Shown here piece after piece: positions 8,719 to 19,104 of a stretch of 64,000 nt of DNA. The notes beneath the pieces were generated by a model that was given only the letters and a program-made list of their open reading frames with translations, did no database searches and was not told where the DNA came from. The stretch lies in contig JAILPJ010000028.1 in the NCBI GenBank assembly GCA_024699605.1, forward strand, positions 1 to 64,000, read 5' to 3'. Made by a program: the position numbers and the translations under genes. This DNA is from Desulfovibrio sp. (GTDB lineage: Bacteria; Desulfobacterota; Desulfovibrionia; Desulfovibrionales; Desulfovibrionaceae). The stretch's first letter is position 1; each line of letters starts with the position of its first letter.

Positions 8719-9531
8719 TCAGAGTACAAGATCATTGGCCCAAAAAACAGGGCCTCTGGTACAGACCTGCTGATATTCAGTGCTTTGGACGGCTTGTGTT
8801 TTGTTCGTTTTGCGGACTTTGGTGACGCAGCCAAGGCAGGCTCCCACGCCGCAGGCCATACGGTTTTCAAGAGATAATTGCGCGCGTGCATGGTATTTTA
8901 AGGCAAAGCCATGTACCGTACGCAGAAAAGGCAGAGGCCCGCACGCAAGCACGAGGCCGTTTTGTTCCGCATTATCTCTGATGCGTTCTTCGAGAGAAAA
9001 GATCAGATTGTCGAGATCGCCTGGAATAGTTTCGTGTAAGGTGTCGAGAGGGATACGTTCATTGATGCTGTCAACAGGATAGCAGTCCAAGGGCGGGCGA
9101 TGTCCGAAGAGCATGTTCAGATTCCAGGGCTGAGGGTGTCTGTGTACGTAGCCCACAAAGGGCGCAATCCCCATGCCACCTGCGAGCAAAAGCGTTGGCG
9201 TGTTTTCTTCCATGGCAAAACCATTGCCCAACGGTCCCCAAACCAAAACCTTGTCTCCAGAGCGTACACCGGCCAGTCTCTGCGTGCCGCGTCCCAGAAC
9301 CTGAAAAAAGCAGATCAAATGTTGGCTATTGACGTGGCAGATTCCCAGGGGTCTGGCCCACGGGATTTCAAGGCCGAAAGAGAAAGGACGGACCATGACA
9401 AATTGCCCTGGCGTCCACTGTGGCCAGTTGGGACAGGTGAGTCTAAGCGCAAAGAAAAGCGGGGCGCTTCCGGTCTGTCCGAAAGGGACAAGATCAAGAA
9501 CCGTAAGTTCGACACAACGTTCAGCTTTCAT
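8719..9531 (-). CDS. pyrK: Dihydroorotate dehydrogenase electron-transfer subunit
   Basis: A 270-residue ferredoxin-reductase-like subunit carrying FAD and a [2Fe-2S] cluster, passing electrons from dihydroorotate dehydrogenase to NAD. The FAD-binding block RPFSFG and the NAD-binding GGMGIAPF are present. The C-terminal cluster cysteines are visible in CGVGACLGC plus a later cysteine in VCTRG. A TTG codon lies just before the ATG; I chose the ATG because the leader element ends there. The start is controlled by hairpin leader copy D. Confidence 0.93.
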   Translation of the reverse strand: MKAERCVELTVLDLVPFGQTGSAPLFFALRLTCPNWPQWTPGQFVMVRPFSFGLEIPWARPLGICHVNSQHLICFFQVLGRGTQRLAGVRSGDKVLVWGPLGNGFAMEENTPTLLLAGGMGIAPFVGYVHRHPQPWNLNMLFGHRPPLDCYPVDSINERIPLDTLHETIPGDLDNLIFSLEERIRDNAEQNGLVLACGPLPFLRTVHGFALKYHARAQLSLENRMACGVGACLGCVTKVRKTNKTQAVQSTEYQQVCTRGPVFWANDLVL

Positions 9532-9589
9532 CAACTATTTTCAGCGCAAAAACCCCGCTCGCAAGGCCCGGGGAGGAAACGCTGCCTCC
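9529..9589 (-). promoter_or_regulatory. Hairpin leader element, copy D
   Basis: On the minus strand: GGAGG, CAGCG, TTTCCTCC, an inner CCCCG/CGGGG hairpin, CGCTG, then AAAATAGTTG and the pyrK ATG. The CAGCG/CGCTG stem bridges the Shine-Dalgarno to within 10 nt of the ATG. The same GGAGG is fully complementary to CCTCC eight bases downstream, so the two structures compete. Confidence 0.75.
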
Positions 9590-9892
9590 GAAATATCGTA
9601 AGAAACCCTACCCATCCGTCTGCCGCAAGCAGGCACGATGGTGTCTGAAAACATAGCTTGTCATTTGGATCTTTCTCTGATGCCTGGCTTGATTGATGAG
9701 AAGATTTGCCTCTCAACGCAGGAAAAAGCTCCCAAAGACCATTACTGAGCATAGCAAAAGAGCGGTGTAGAGACAACGACGAAGATCATAGTCCACGGCA
9801 GAGCAGGATTCGTCTTTACGGCGTGACAGTTTTCGTGCCAAGAAGGAGGGGGAAAACAATTCTCATTATCAAAATGAGGCGAGGTGTACGCT
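9590..9892. other. Divergent intergenic region pyrK / peptidase
   Basis: About 300 bases between two divergent genes, holding the promoters of both. I see no convincing coding frame. A short inverted repeat CTCATT/AATGAG lies near 9863-9879, just before the plus-strand ribosome binding site. I could not fix -35 or -10 boxes with confidence. Confidence 0.4.
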
Positions 9893-10966
9893 ATGAATTC
9901 AATTTTTGCCAAGCGTCGCGACCGTCTGCGTGAACGTATGGCCACAAAGGGTTTTGATGCTGTGCTGATCAGCTATGCCGCCAATCGCTATTATCTTTCT
10001 GGATTTGAGCTGCACGATGTTCAGTGTAACGAGTCCTCAGGCCACTTGGTGATTGGGGCGGACGGACGTGACTATCTGATCACAGACCCACGTTATCACG
10101 AAGCTGCCTCAAGCTGCCTGCCGCAAGAAAACGTGATTATCTATCACGGAGGCTGTCACGCCGTTCTTGCAGATGTTTTGCGCAAGCTTGGCGTGCGTAT
10201 CGGTCTGGAGATGGATGTCTTGAGCAGGAATTTTGTCCGAATGCTCAGCAAAAAAGCTCCTCTTTTGGCCTTTGAAAGCTGCGACGGCTTGACCGAAGAT
10301 CTCAGACTATTCAAGGATGCCACGGAAATTGAGGCCCTTGGCAAATCCTTTGCTTTGAACCACAACATGCTCCACTGGCTGGAAAATGAACTGTCTCCCG
10401 GTTTGCCTGAGAAGGCCATCAGCTGGAAGATTGAGCGTTATTTCCGCGAAAATGGAGCCAGTGAATTGGCTTTTCCCAGCATTGTGGCCATTGATCAAAA
10501 CGCGGCTTTGCCCCACGCTCAGCCCGGTGACAGGATCATCAGTGAGTCTTGTCTGATTTTGGTGGATGTCGGCTGCCGCGTAGAGAACTACTGTTCGGAT
10601 CAGACGCGAACCTACTGGATCGGAAAAAATCCTGAGGCCAGCTTTTCCAAAACCTTAGCCCTTGTGCGAGAAGCTCAAGAGGCGGCTATTGATATAATGC
10701 GACCTGGCGTGGCCTTTGCCGATGTCTATGCCAAGGCCTATCAAGTCTTTGAACGGGAAGGAGTTGCCAGCGCTTTTACTCACGGCCTGGGCCATGGTGT
10801 AGGATTGGAAACACACGAGCGTCCGTCACTTTCGCCTCGCAGTCAGGGTACGCTCAAGCCCGGTATGGTGGTTACGGTTGAACCTGGGCTTTATTTCCCA
10901 ACATGGGGTGGTTGTCGGTGGGAAAACACTGTGCTGGTTGAGGAAGATGGTGTACGTATCTTATAG
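9893..10966 (+). CDS. Aminopeptidase P family (M24) Xaa-Pro peptidase
   Basis: A 357-residue pita-bread metallopeptidase with a creatinase-like N-terminal domain and a C-terminal M24 domain, cleaving X-Pro bonds in the cytoplasm. The metal ligands are visible in order: aspartate in ILVDVGC, aspartate in SDQTRTYWIG, histidine in FTHGLGHGVG, glutamate in VTVEPGLY and glutamate in WENTVLV. The ATG was preferred to a GTG three codons earlier because of the GAGG ribosome binding site 8 bases upstream. It is followed closely by the shikimate kinase gene. Confidence 0.9.
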   Translation: MNSIFAKRRDRLRERMATKGFDAVLISYAANRYYLSGFELHDVQCNESSGHLVIGADGRDYLITDPRYHEAASSCLPQENVIIYHGGCHAVLADVLRKLGVRIGLEMDVLSRNFVRMLSKKAPLLAFESCDGLTEDLRLFKDATEIEALGKSFALNHNMLHWLENELSPGLPEKAISWKIERYFRENGASELAFPSIVAIDQNAALPHAQPGDRIISESCLILVDVGCRVENYCSDQTRTYWIGKNPEASFSKTLALVREAQEAAIDIMRPGVAFADVYAKAYQVFEREGVASAFTHGLGHGVGLETHERPSLSPRSQGTLKPGMVVTVEPGLYFPTWGGCRWENTVLVEEDGVRIL

Positions 10967-10990
10967 ACGTGCTGCCATTTGGAGAATTCT

Positions 10991-11527
10991 ATGGGCAGAT
11001 CCTTATATTTGATTGGACCGCGTGCCAGCGGCAAAACTACCTTGGCCAACAGGCTTGCGAGCACGTTTTTTGGTTATACAGTTCTGGATACCGATCTTCT
11101 TTTCTGTGAGAAGATGTCATCGAGTATTTCTGACTTTGTGGCAGCACACGGCTGGTCTCGCTTTCGACAGGAGGAAGAAGGCATTCTTACGTCTGTGGCA
11201 GAGCGTGCCCTGACTACTAATCTCATTGTGGCCACAGGCGGGGGTATTGTTTTGGAAAAACGCAACAGAGAACTGATGCGTTCTACAGGCTGGGTTTGTT
11301 ACCTGAAGGTGCCCGAGTCAGTTTTGGTGGCGAGGCTGAGCGAGGATCCCAAAACGCAGCTTCGGCCTGCGCTTGGGCCGGGTAGTGTCCAGGACGAGGT
11401 GAGAACCGTGCTCAAGGAGCGCAGCTCGCTCTATGAGTCATGTGCTCACTATGTGCTTTTAGCCGACAGAGCAGAGTCTGAACTTTGCCGTGAGATTGCA
11501 GAACAGTTTAGGCAAGGCGCGAAGTAA
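10991..11527 (+). CDS. aroL: Shikimate kinase (AroL-like)
   Basis: A 178-residue kinase phosphorylating shikimate in aromatic amino acid synthesis. Walker A is GPRASGKTT near residue 8, the shikimate-binding aspartates are in VLDTDLLF, the TGGGIVL block follows, and an RPALG lid arginine is present. The spacing and the GPR start of the P-loop look more like AroL than AroK. The ATG has a GGAG ribosome binding site; a TTG four codons earlier is less likely. It lies 24 bp after the peptidase gene. Confidence 0.88.
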   Translation: MGRSLYLIGPRASGKTTLANRLASTFFGYTVLDTDLLFCEKMSSSISDFVAAHGWSRFRQEEEGILTSVAERALTTNLIVATGGGIVLEKRNRELMRSTGWVCYLKVPESVLVARLSEDPKTQLRPALGPGSVQDEVRTVLKERSSLYESCAHYVLLADRAESELCREIAEQFRQGAK

Positions 11528-11549
11528 GCGAGTTTTTGTTGAGAAAGCA

Positions 11550-11578
11550 TTGACATGACGCTCAGCGGATTGTAAAAC
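11550..11578 (+). promoter_or_regulatory. Promoter of the ATP synthase b'-epsilon operon
   Basis: A perfect -35 hexamer TTGACA, a 17-bp spacer and a -10 TAAAAC (4 of 6) lie 65 bp upstream of the first ATP synthase gene. This is the best sigma-70 type promoter seen in the window. Confidence 0.7.
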
Positions 11579-11642
11579 AGTCCGGTGTATTTTAGTATTA
11601 GGCAGGGTAGTGGTGAAAAGCGCTTCCAGAGGGGGAATATGC

Positions 11643-12062
11643 ATGCTTGATCTCAATATCACACTGCTTTTTCAATTGGCTAACTTTTTCATCGCCGTTT
11701 ATCTTTTAAACGTTCTGCTTGTGCGCCCTGTGCGCCAGATTTTGAAAAAACGTCAGCAGATCGTGGATGACATGAGTGGTGAAGCGGAAACGTTTGAGAG
11801 TCAGGCCGAAAAGAGTCTCGCTGATTATGATGCGGCACTGAAGAAGGCTCGCCAGGAAGCTTCCCAGGCTCGTCTTCAGGGCCGTGAACAGGGCCTGAGC
11901 GAGCAGCAGACCCTAGTTGCCCAAGCACAGCAACAAGCCCGCTCCATTTTGGATCAGGCGCGTGTCTCCCTGCAGAAGGAAGCCGATGAAACGCTGGCCG
12001 CCTTACGGGCTCAGGCTGGAGCTCTTTCACAGCAACTGGCAGATCGGTTGATAAAAGGCTGA
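11643..12062 (+). CDS. ATP synthase F0 subunit b'
   Basis: A 139-residue stator subunit: one N-terminal membrane helix (residues about 5-25, LNITLLFQLANFFIAVYLL), then a long alanine/glutamine/glutamate-rich helix that dimerises with subunit b. The ATG is used because of the GGGGGAA ribosome binding site. Having separate b' and b genes is usual for phototrophs and for desulfovibrios. It is the first gene of the b'-b-delta-alpha-gamma-beta-epsilon operon. Confidence 0.85.
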   Translation: MLDLNITLLFQLANFFIAVYLLNVLLVRPVRQILKKRQQIVDDMSGEAETFESQAEKSLADYDAALKKARQEASQARLQGREQGLSEQQTLVAQAQQQARSILDQARVSLQKEADETLAALRAQAGALSQQLADRLIKG

Positions 12063-12112
12063 TCTTTTTTAATCTTTAAAGAGTGATGTGCGCACGATAT
12101 TGGGGGTGCAAC

Positions 12113-12682
12113 TTGAATTCACTGCCAAGAAAAGGGTTCATTTGCTATGTGGCCTTGCTCGTCTGCCTCTTCGCCACGGAAGCTTTGGCCAACGAGGGTC
12201 ACGAGTACCGTTGGGGAGATTTTGCCTACCGTGTTGTTAATTTCATCATTTTCTTCGGCATTCTCTGGTACTTTACAGGCAAACTGATCAAGAATTATTT
12301 CCGGGGTCGCCGACAGAATATTCAGGATACCTTCGACAATCTTGATAGCCGCCGTGAAGCGGCCAAGAAGAAGCTGAGCGAGGTCGAAGCGCACATTGCC
12401 AATCTCGAGCAGGAGCGGCGTGCTATTCTCGATGAAAGCCGCAGCCAGGCCGAGGCCCTGAAGAAAAACATCATTGAAGATGCCAAACGTCAGGCTGAGC
12501 AGATCGTAGCCCAAGCGCGTCTGACAGCTGAAAACGAGGGACGTTCTATATTGTCTCAGGTTCGGTCGACTATGGCCGATGAAATTGTGGATGCGGCAGA
12601 AAAGCTTCTGCGGGAAAAACTGGGACCCGCCGAACATGAGAAGCTGATCACCAATTCCCTTAATAAGGTGGTGCTCCATTGA
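12113..12682 (+). CDS. atpF: ATP synthase F0 subunit b
   Basis: About 189 residues: a signal-like hydrophobic N-terminus ending in EALANEG, a second membrane helix (FAYRVVNFIIFFGILWYF), and a long charged coiled-coil stalk. I start it at a TTG preceded by GGGGGTG; an ATG ten codons upstream gives an unlikely cysteine/tryptophan-rich extension. The double hydrophobic N-terminus, with a possible cleaved leader, is unusual for E. coli-type b subunits but is inferred only from the sequence. Confidence 0.85.
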   Translation: MNSLPRKGFICYVALLVCLFATEALANEGHEYRWGDFAYRVVNFIIFFGILWYFTGKLIKNYFRGRRQNIQDTFDNLDSRREAAKKKLSEVEAHIANLEQERRAILDESRSQAEALKKNIIEDAKRQAEQIVAQARLTAENEGRSILSQVRSTMADEIVDAAEKLLREKLGPAEHEKLITNSLNKVVLH

Positions 12683-13230
12683 TTAATACCGTGGTTGCAC
12701 GCAGGTACGCTAACGCGATTTTTGCGCTAGGCGAGAAGGAAGGGGATGAGGCACTGACCAAGCGTGGAGAGTGCCTGGCGAACTTGAAAAACATGATTGC
12801 CGCAACGCCCGGCCTGGATTTGACTCTGAAAAGTCCGGTTGTCCACATTGAGGAAAAGAAAGCGGTTCTTGCAAAACTGCTCTCTAAGCTCAAAGCGGAC
12901 AAGATCATGAAAAATTTCTGCTTTTTGTTAGCAGACAAAGAGCGGCTCTCCTCCCTGCGTGATATAGCCACGCGTTATGGTGAACTGCTGGACGAGAAAA
13001 AGGGCATTGTCCGTGGTCGTGTGACAACGGCCATTCCGCTTTCCCCTGAAACGGAAAAGTCTATACTGAACTCTCTTTCAAAGAAAAGCGGTGGTGACAT
13101 AAAACTGGAATTTGCTGTAGATGCAAGTATCCTTGGTGGAATGGTGCTCCATATGGGAGATCGTGTGCTGGATGCAAGTCTGCGAGCGCAACTGAGTATC
13201 CTGCGGGAGACTTTCAAGAGGGGTGAGTAA
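12679..13230 (+). CDS. atpH: ATP synthase F1 subunit delta
   Basis: A 183-residue peripheral stalk subunit linking F1 to the b/b' stator, with the family start [11 protein letters not shown] and the C-terminal block [20 protein letters not shown]. It begins with TTG overlapping the atpF stop (TTGA), so translation is probably coupled. Confidence 0.92.
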   Translation: MINTVVARRYANAIFALGEKEGDEALTKRGECLANLKNMIAATPGLDLTLKSPVVHIEEKKAVLAKLLSKLKADKIMKNFCFLLADKERLSSLRDIATRYGELLDEKKGIVRGRVTTAIPLSPETEKSILNSLSKKSGGDIKLEFAVDASILGGMVLHMGDRVLDASLRAQLSILRETFKRGE

Positions 13231-13234
13231 GGAG

Positions 13235-14743
13235 ATGCAGATCAAAGCTGAAGAGATTAGCAAGATCATCCAAGAGCAAATCCAGAACTACGATCAGCGC
13301 GTGGAAATGAGCGAGACCGGTACCGTTCTCTATATCGGTGACGGTATCGCCCGCGTGCACGGCGTGCAGAATGCCATGAGCATGGAACTGCTGGAGTTTC
13401 CCGGCGGTGTCATGGGAATGGTCCTCAACCTTGAAGAGGACAACGTCGGCGTAGCTCTGCTTGGTTCGGATGTCGGTATTAAGGAAGGAGATCCCGTCAA
13501 ACGGACCGGAAAGATTTTCTCCGTGCCTGTGGGCGAGAAAGTTATGGGCCGCGTGCTCAACCCTCTGGGTGAGCCCATTGACGGTCTCGGACCGGTTGAG
13601 GCCACTGAAGTGCGTGCCGTGGAAATCAAGGCACCTGGTATCATTGCCCGTAAGAGCGTGCATGAGCCAATGCCGACGGGTCTCAAGGCTATCGACGCCA
13701 TGACACCCATTGGCCGCGGTCAGCGTGAGCTGATCATTGGCGACCGTCAGACCGGTAAGACCGCTGTCTGCATAGACGCCATCCTTGCGCAGAAAGAAAC
13801 TGACATCCACTGCTTCTACGTGGCCATTGGCCAGAAGAAAGCTTCAGTGGCTCTTGTCGCTGATACCCTGCGCAAATACGGTGCAATGGAATACACGACC
13901 ATCATTTCGGCCACGGCTTCCGACCCTGCACCTCTGCAGTACATTGCCGCCTATACTGGCTGCACCATGGCTGAACATTATCGTGACAACGGCAAGCACG
14001 CCCTGATCATCTACGATGACCTTTCCAAACAGGCTGTGGCTTACCGTCAGATGTCGCTGCTGCTCCGTCGTCCTCCCGGACGTGAAGCTTTCCCCGGCGA
14101 CGTCTTCTACCTGCATTCGCGTCTGCTCGAAAGAGCTGCCAAACTGAACGACAGCCTCGGTGGCGGCAGTCTGACTGCTTTGCCCATTATTGAAACCCAG
14201 GCTGGTGACGTTTCGGCTTATATTCCCACAAACGTTATTTCTATTACTGACGGTCAGGTTTATCTGGAACCCAACCTGTTCAACGCCGGTGTGCGTCCCG
14301 CCATCAACGTCGGCCTTTCGGTCTCGCGTGTGGGTGGTGCCGCTCAGATCAAGGCTATGAAGCAGGTTGCCGGTACCATGCGTCTTGATCTGGCTCAGTA
14401 CCGTGAACTGGCCGCTTTCGCCCAGTTCGGTTCTGACCTCGACAAAGCCACCAAGGCGAAACTGGATCGTGGCGCCCGTCTGGTCGAGCTTTTGAAACAG
14501 CCGCAGTATCGTCCCATGCCCGCTGAAGAACAGGTAGCTTCTATCTGGGCAGCCACACGCGGCCATATGGACGATGTGCCGGTTGAGAAGATTCGTCAGT
14601 TCGAAACCGATATGCTCACGTTCATTCGTGACACCAAGAAAGACGTCCTTTCCGCTCTGAAAGAGAAGAAGGTAATTGACGACAGTATTGAGAGTGCGCT
14701 CACCGACGCTGTGACCGCCTTCAAGAAAGGCTGGCAGGCTTAA
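13235..14743 (+). CDS. atpA: ATP synthase F1 subunit alpha
   Basis: A 502-residue non-catalytic nucleotide-binding subunit. Walker [10 protein letters not shown] and the conserved [31 protein letters not shown] and [13 protein letters not shown] blocks are present. A GTG at 13223 is an alternative start; the ATG gives the usual [10 protein letters not shown]-terminus but has AAGGAG directly against it, so the true start is not settled by the ribosome binding site alone. Confidence 0.95.
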   Translation: MQIKAEEISKIIQEQIQNYDQRVEMSETGTVLYIGDGIARVHGVQNAMSMELLEFPGGVMGMVLNLEEDNVGVALLGSDVGIKEGDPVKRTGKIFSVPVGEKVMGRVLNPLGEPIDGLGPVEATEVRAVEIKAPGIIARKSVHEPMPTGLKAIDAMTPIGRGQRELIIGDRQTGKTAVCIDAILAQKETDIHCFYVAIGQKKASVALVADTLRKYGAMEYTTIISATASDPAPLQYIAAYTGCTMAEHYRDNGKHALIIYDDLSKQAVAYRQMSLLLRRPPGREAFPGDVFYLHSRLLERAAKLNDSLGGGSLTALPIIETQAGDVSAYIPTNVISITDGQVYLEPNLFNAGVRPAINVGLSVSRVGGAAQIKAMKQVAGTMRLDLAQYRELAAFAQFGSDLDKATKAKLDRGARLVELLKQPQYRPMPAEEQVASIWAATRGHMDDVPVEKIRQFETDMLTFIRDTKKDVLSALKEKKVIDDSIESALTDAVTAFKKGWQA

Positions 14744-14760
14744 TCCGGGAGGGTACTCAC

Positions 14761-17075
<2,315 letters not shown>

Positions 17076-17122
17076 GATCACGGCCTTTCGTTCCTACTTG
17101 CCTTTCAGTATAAGGAGAAGCT

Positions 17123-17521
17123 ATGTCCACGCTGCAGCTTAGTGTGGTAACGCCTGATAAAACGGTAGTGAGCGAGGCCGTTGAGATGTGCATTTGTCCC
17201 GGTGTTGCCGGTGAGTTTGGTGTTTTGCCGAACCACGTCTCAATCCTTTCCGCGCTGAAGATCGGTGATTTGCGTTACCGGGTTAATGGCAAGGACGAGC
17301 ATGTCTTTATCTCTGGCGGCTTTGCTGACATGAACAACAATGTCTTGAGTGTCTTAGCTGAGTCGGCTGAAAAAGCAGCCGATATCGATGAGGCACGCGC
17401 CAAGGCGGCCAAGGAACGTGCTGAAAAAAGGCTTGCCGAAAAAAGTGAAACGGTCGATGAAGTAAGGGCCCAGGCTGCCTTGCAGAGAGCTGTTGTGCGT
17501 CTGCAGCTGGCTAGATCCTAA
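17123..17521 (+). CDS. atpC: ATP synthase F1 subunit epsilon
   Basis: A 132-residue subunit with an N-terminal beta-sandwich (GEFGVLPNHVSILSALKIG) and a C-terminal helical hairpin rich in alanine and glutamate that can act as the inhibitory arm. AAGGAG precedes the ATG. It is the last gene of the first ATP synthase operon and is followed at once by a terminator. Confidence 0.93.
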   Translation: MSTLQLSVVTPDKTVVSEAVEMCICPGVAGEFGVLPNHVSILSALKIGDLRYRVNGKDEHVFISGGFADMNNNVLSVLAESAEKAADIDEARAKAAKERAEKRLAEKSETVDEVRAQAALQRAVVRLQLARS

Positions 17522-17543
17522 TATCGTCTTCCAGTTTTGTCAT

Positions 17544-17579
17544 AGCGGCCTGCAACACTGTTGCGGGCCGCTTTCTTTT
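17544..17579 (+). terminator. Terminator after atpC
   Basis: A 13-bp stem (17544-17556 with 17560-17572, one G-T pair) with an ACT loop is followed by TTCTTTT. This separates the F1-b-b' operon from the downstream F0 genes. Confidence 0.9.
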
Positions 17580-17648
17580 GGGAGACATGCCTCAAGCAAC
17601 TGTCATGGTTGTTACAGCTCGTGGGATCCATTTTGCTATAAAGCATGG

Positions 17649-17782
17649 CTGGTTAACGAGAAAAGGGCCTTTTTTCAGTTTTCACATAGGCTGATCGTTG
17701 TGGCAGATTTTTGATTGTGAAAATTTGCCATAGCCATGGGCTATAAGACAAAATATTGTGCCCGGGCCGGGCGCTTTTTTTT
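17649..17782 (+). ncRNA. Candidate small RNA with own promoter and terminator
   Basis: An extended -10 box (TGC-TATAAA, 17634-17642) lies just upstream of a region with no open frame. Inside are an imperfect hairpin TGGCA...TGCCA (17701-17731), a short AGCC/GGCT hairpin, then a GC-rich 6-bp terminator stem (17758-17774) with eight T. A transcript of about 130 nt is predicted. I do not recognise the family; it is not an evident 6S or tmRNA. A -35 box is poor. Confidence 0.4.
17758..17782 (+). terminator. Terminator of the candidate small RNA
   Basis: A stem of six pairs (17758-17763 with 17769-17774, including one G-T) with a GGGCC loop is followed by eight consecutive T. It stands alone between two operons, so it needs a transcript of its own to end. 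Confidence 0.7.
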
Positions 17783-17907
17783 GAGACTTCCACAAACTTG
17801 GCTTGAATATTTTCTTTCTTCGAAGGGCATGATCAGCCCGTTTCTTGGGGCCTTTTGAGGAGCAAGAGAAAAATCATTGGATCTGGGTGTTTTTTTTGCT
17901 TTTCTTC

Positions 17908-17934
17908 TTGAAAAAGGCTTGCAATGGGTATAAG
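17908..17934 (+). promoter_or_regulatory. Putative promoter of the F0 operon
   Basis: TTGAAA and TATAAG separated by 15 bp, 29 bp before the ATG of the first F0 gene. The spacer is short, so the -10 is more certain than the -35. Confidence 0.45.
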
Positions 17935-17963
17935 TTAGCCGTCATTCTGTAAGATGAAGTTTT

Positions 17964-18380
17964 ATGCCCATGGTCAGCCAATCTGAAGAGACCGCAAAAC
18001 GTCTTCGCACGTTGAAGAAGTGCCTGAGAGAAAAAGACTTGTCCGCTTCTACTTCGCCTTCCGCTGAGAATAAAGCGCCGGTCTCTGAGCGCCGCAAGGT
18101 GCTTAAAGATTTTCTTTCACAGCAGCAGGCTGGCATGAGCGCCTTGGCCAGTGCTGGCGTAATCGGTCTGCATATGGTCAGCGGACCTCTGGTCGGCTTT
18201 GGCTTGGGCTATGCGCTGGACTGGTTTTTTGGCTGCCATCCCTGGGGCAAGATCGTTTTTTTGATCGTGGGCATCGGTGCTGGCTTTCTCAATGTCTATC
18301 GCGATACCAAGATCTTGCTGGCACGCATGGCTCGACGTTCCGCAGCGGAAAAGTCAGCTGTCAAAGACCCTCACCGCTAA
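17964..18380 (+). CDS. atpZ: AtpZ/AtpI family protein
   Basis: A 138-residue protein: a charged N-terminal half and two membrane helices in the C-terminal half. It has the AtpZ-type signature GFGLGYALDWFFGCHPWGK followed by GAGFLNVYRD. These small proteins accompany F0 genes and are proposed to help c-ring assembly or Mg/Ca handling. A second ATG two codons in is an alternative start. It opens the F0 operon. Confidence 0.7.
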   Translation: MPMVSQSEETAKRLRTLKKCLREKDLSASTSPSAENKAPVSERRKVLKDFLSQQQAGMSALASAGVIGLHMVSGPLVGFGLGYALDWFFGCHPWGKIVFLIVGIGAGFLNVYRDTKILLARMARRSAAEKSAVKDPHR

Positions 18381-18600
18381 TCGTTGTGCATACACGGTAA
18401 TGCGAGCAGAAACCTGAGTGCGTGCAGACGTAGGAATGGTTTTTCAGATCCAAACACAGAACGGCATATCTGAAGTTGCGTTGAGAGCGTGCGCAACGCC
18501 ATAGAGCGTGTGTGGCCTGAGTAGAGACTTAGGCGTAACATTGCCCCTTGCGGGAAATTCACCTGACGGCATTCATGGCGTCTTCTGATGACAAATTTAC
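18381..18600 (+). other. Structured intercistronic region before atpI
   Basis: There is no coding frame. Three inverted repeats stand in series: TCAGAT/ATCTGA (18444-18449 with 18468-18473), GCGTTG/CAACGC (18478-18483 with 18494-18499) and GCCTGAG/CTTAGGC (around 18515-18535, one G-T pair). The hairpin leader element begins right after. It may be a long leader or a processing region within the F0 transcript. Confidence 0.4.
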
Positions 18601-18657
18601 GGAGGTGGCGTTTCCTTCCCGGCTTAAAAGCCTGGGGCTCCACGCCGAAAACTGATG
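18601..18657 (+). promoter_or_regulatory. Hairpin leader element, copy B
   Basis: GGAGG, then TGGCGT, TTCCTT, an inner CCCGGCT/AGCC-GGG hairpin with loop TAAA, ACGCCG, then AAAACTG and the ATG of atpI. The GGCGT/ACGCC stem replaces the CAGCGT/ACGCTG stem of other copies, a compensatory change. GGAGG can pair instead with CTTCC through one G-U pair. No other Shine-Dalgarno lies near the ATG. Confidence 0.78.
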
Positions 18658-19083
18658 AAAATTGATGGTTTTCGACCAGTTTTTTCTCTGGACAGATGGC
18701 TCTGGCAACAAGGGCTTGGACATCCACAGATTATGCCCATCTTGCGCAACGAGATCCTTTTGTCTGCCCTTGCCCTGATTGGTGGTCTCTGTCTTTTTCT
18801 TGTGAACAGCTGGCTTTTTTGGTTTGGTGTCGGTTCAGCTGTCATGGCCATGACTTTTTTTGGCCTATCACGTTTTTTTTTACGGACAAATTTTGGCGGT
18901 TTTCGGAGCGGTCTGCTTGTGAGCGTGCTTGTACGCTGGGCAGGACGACTCCTTTTGACCGTACTTCTTCTCTATGTGGCCTTGGTACTCTGTGCAGCGC
19001 CTGTATCGGCGATTTTGGCGGGACTAGTCTCGGCATCGATACTCGCTTTGGTGACGTACGCAGTACAGGCGAAAAGATCCTAA
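18655..19083 (+). CDS. atpI: AtpI-like ATP synthase accessory membrane protein
   Basis: A 142-residue membrane protein with about four helices, in the usual position of AtpI just before subunit a. It matches the ATP synthase I family in size, hydrophobic pattern and the charged FFLRTNFGGFRSGL loop between helices two and three. It is thought to help insert the c-ring. Translation appears to depend on leader copy B. Confidence 0.7.
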   Translation: MKIDGFRPVFSLDRWLWQQGLGHPQIMPILRNEILLSALALIGGLCLFLVNSWLFWFGVGSAVMAMTFFGLSRFFLRTNFGGFRSGLLVSVLVRWAGRLLLTVLLLYVALVLCAAPVSAILAGLVSASILALVTYAVQAKRS

Positions 19084-19104
19084 CTGCAGCAACAGGGGGT
19101 TGTT

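Noticed and set aside
9860..9880. Fur-box-like CTCATTATCAAAATGAG before the peptidase gene
   Set aside because: Only one half resembles a Fur half-site (ATTATCA); the symmetry is that of a short hairpin, and the gene has no link to iron.
17713..17731. Possible second Rex site TTGTGAAAATTTGCCATA
   Set aside because: Only the left half matches; the right half fits TTCACAA at about three of seven positions, and the bases are better explained by the TGGCA/TGCCA hairpin.
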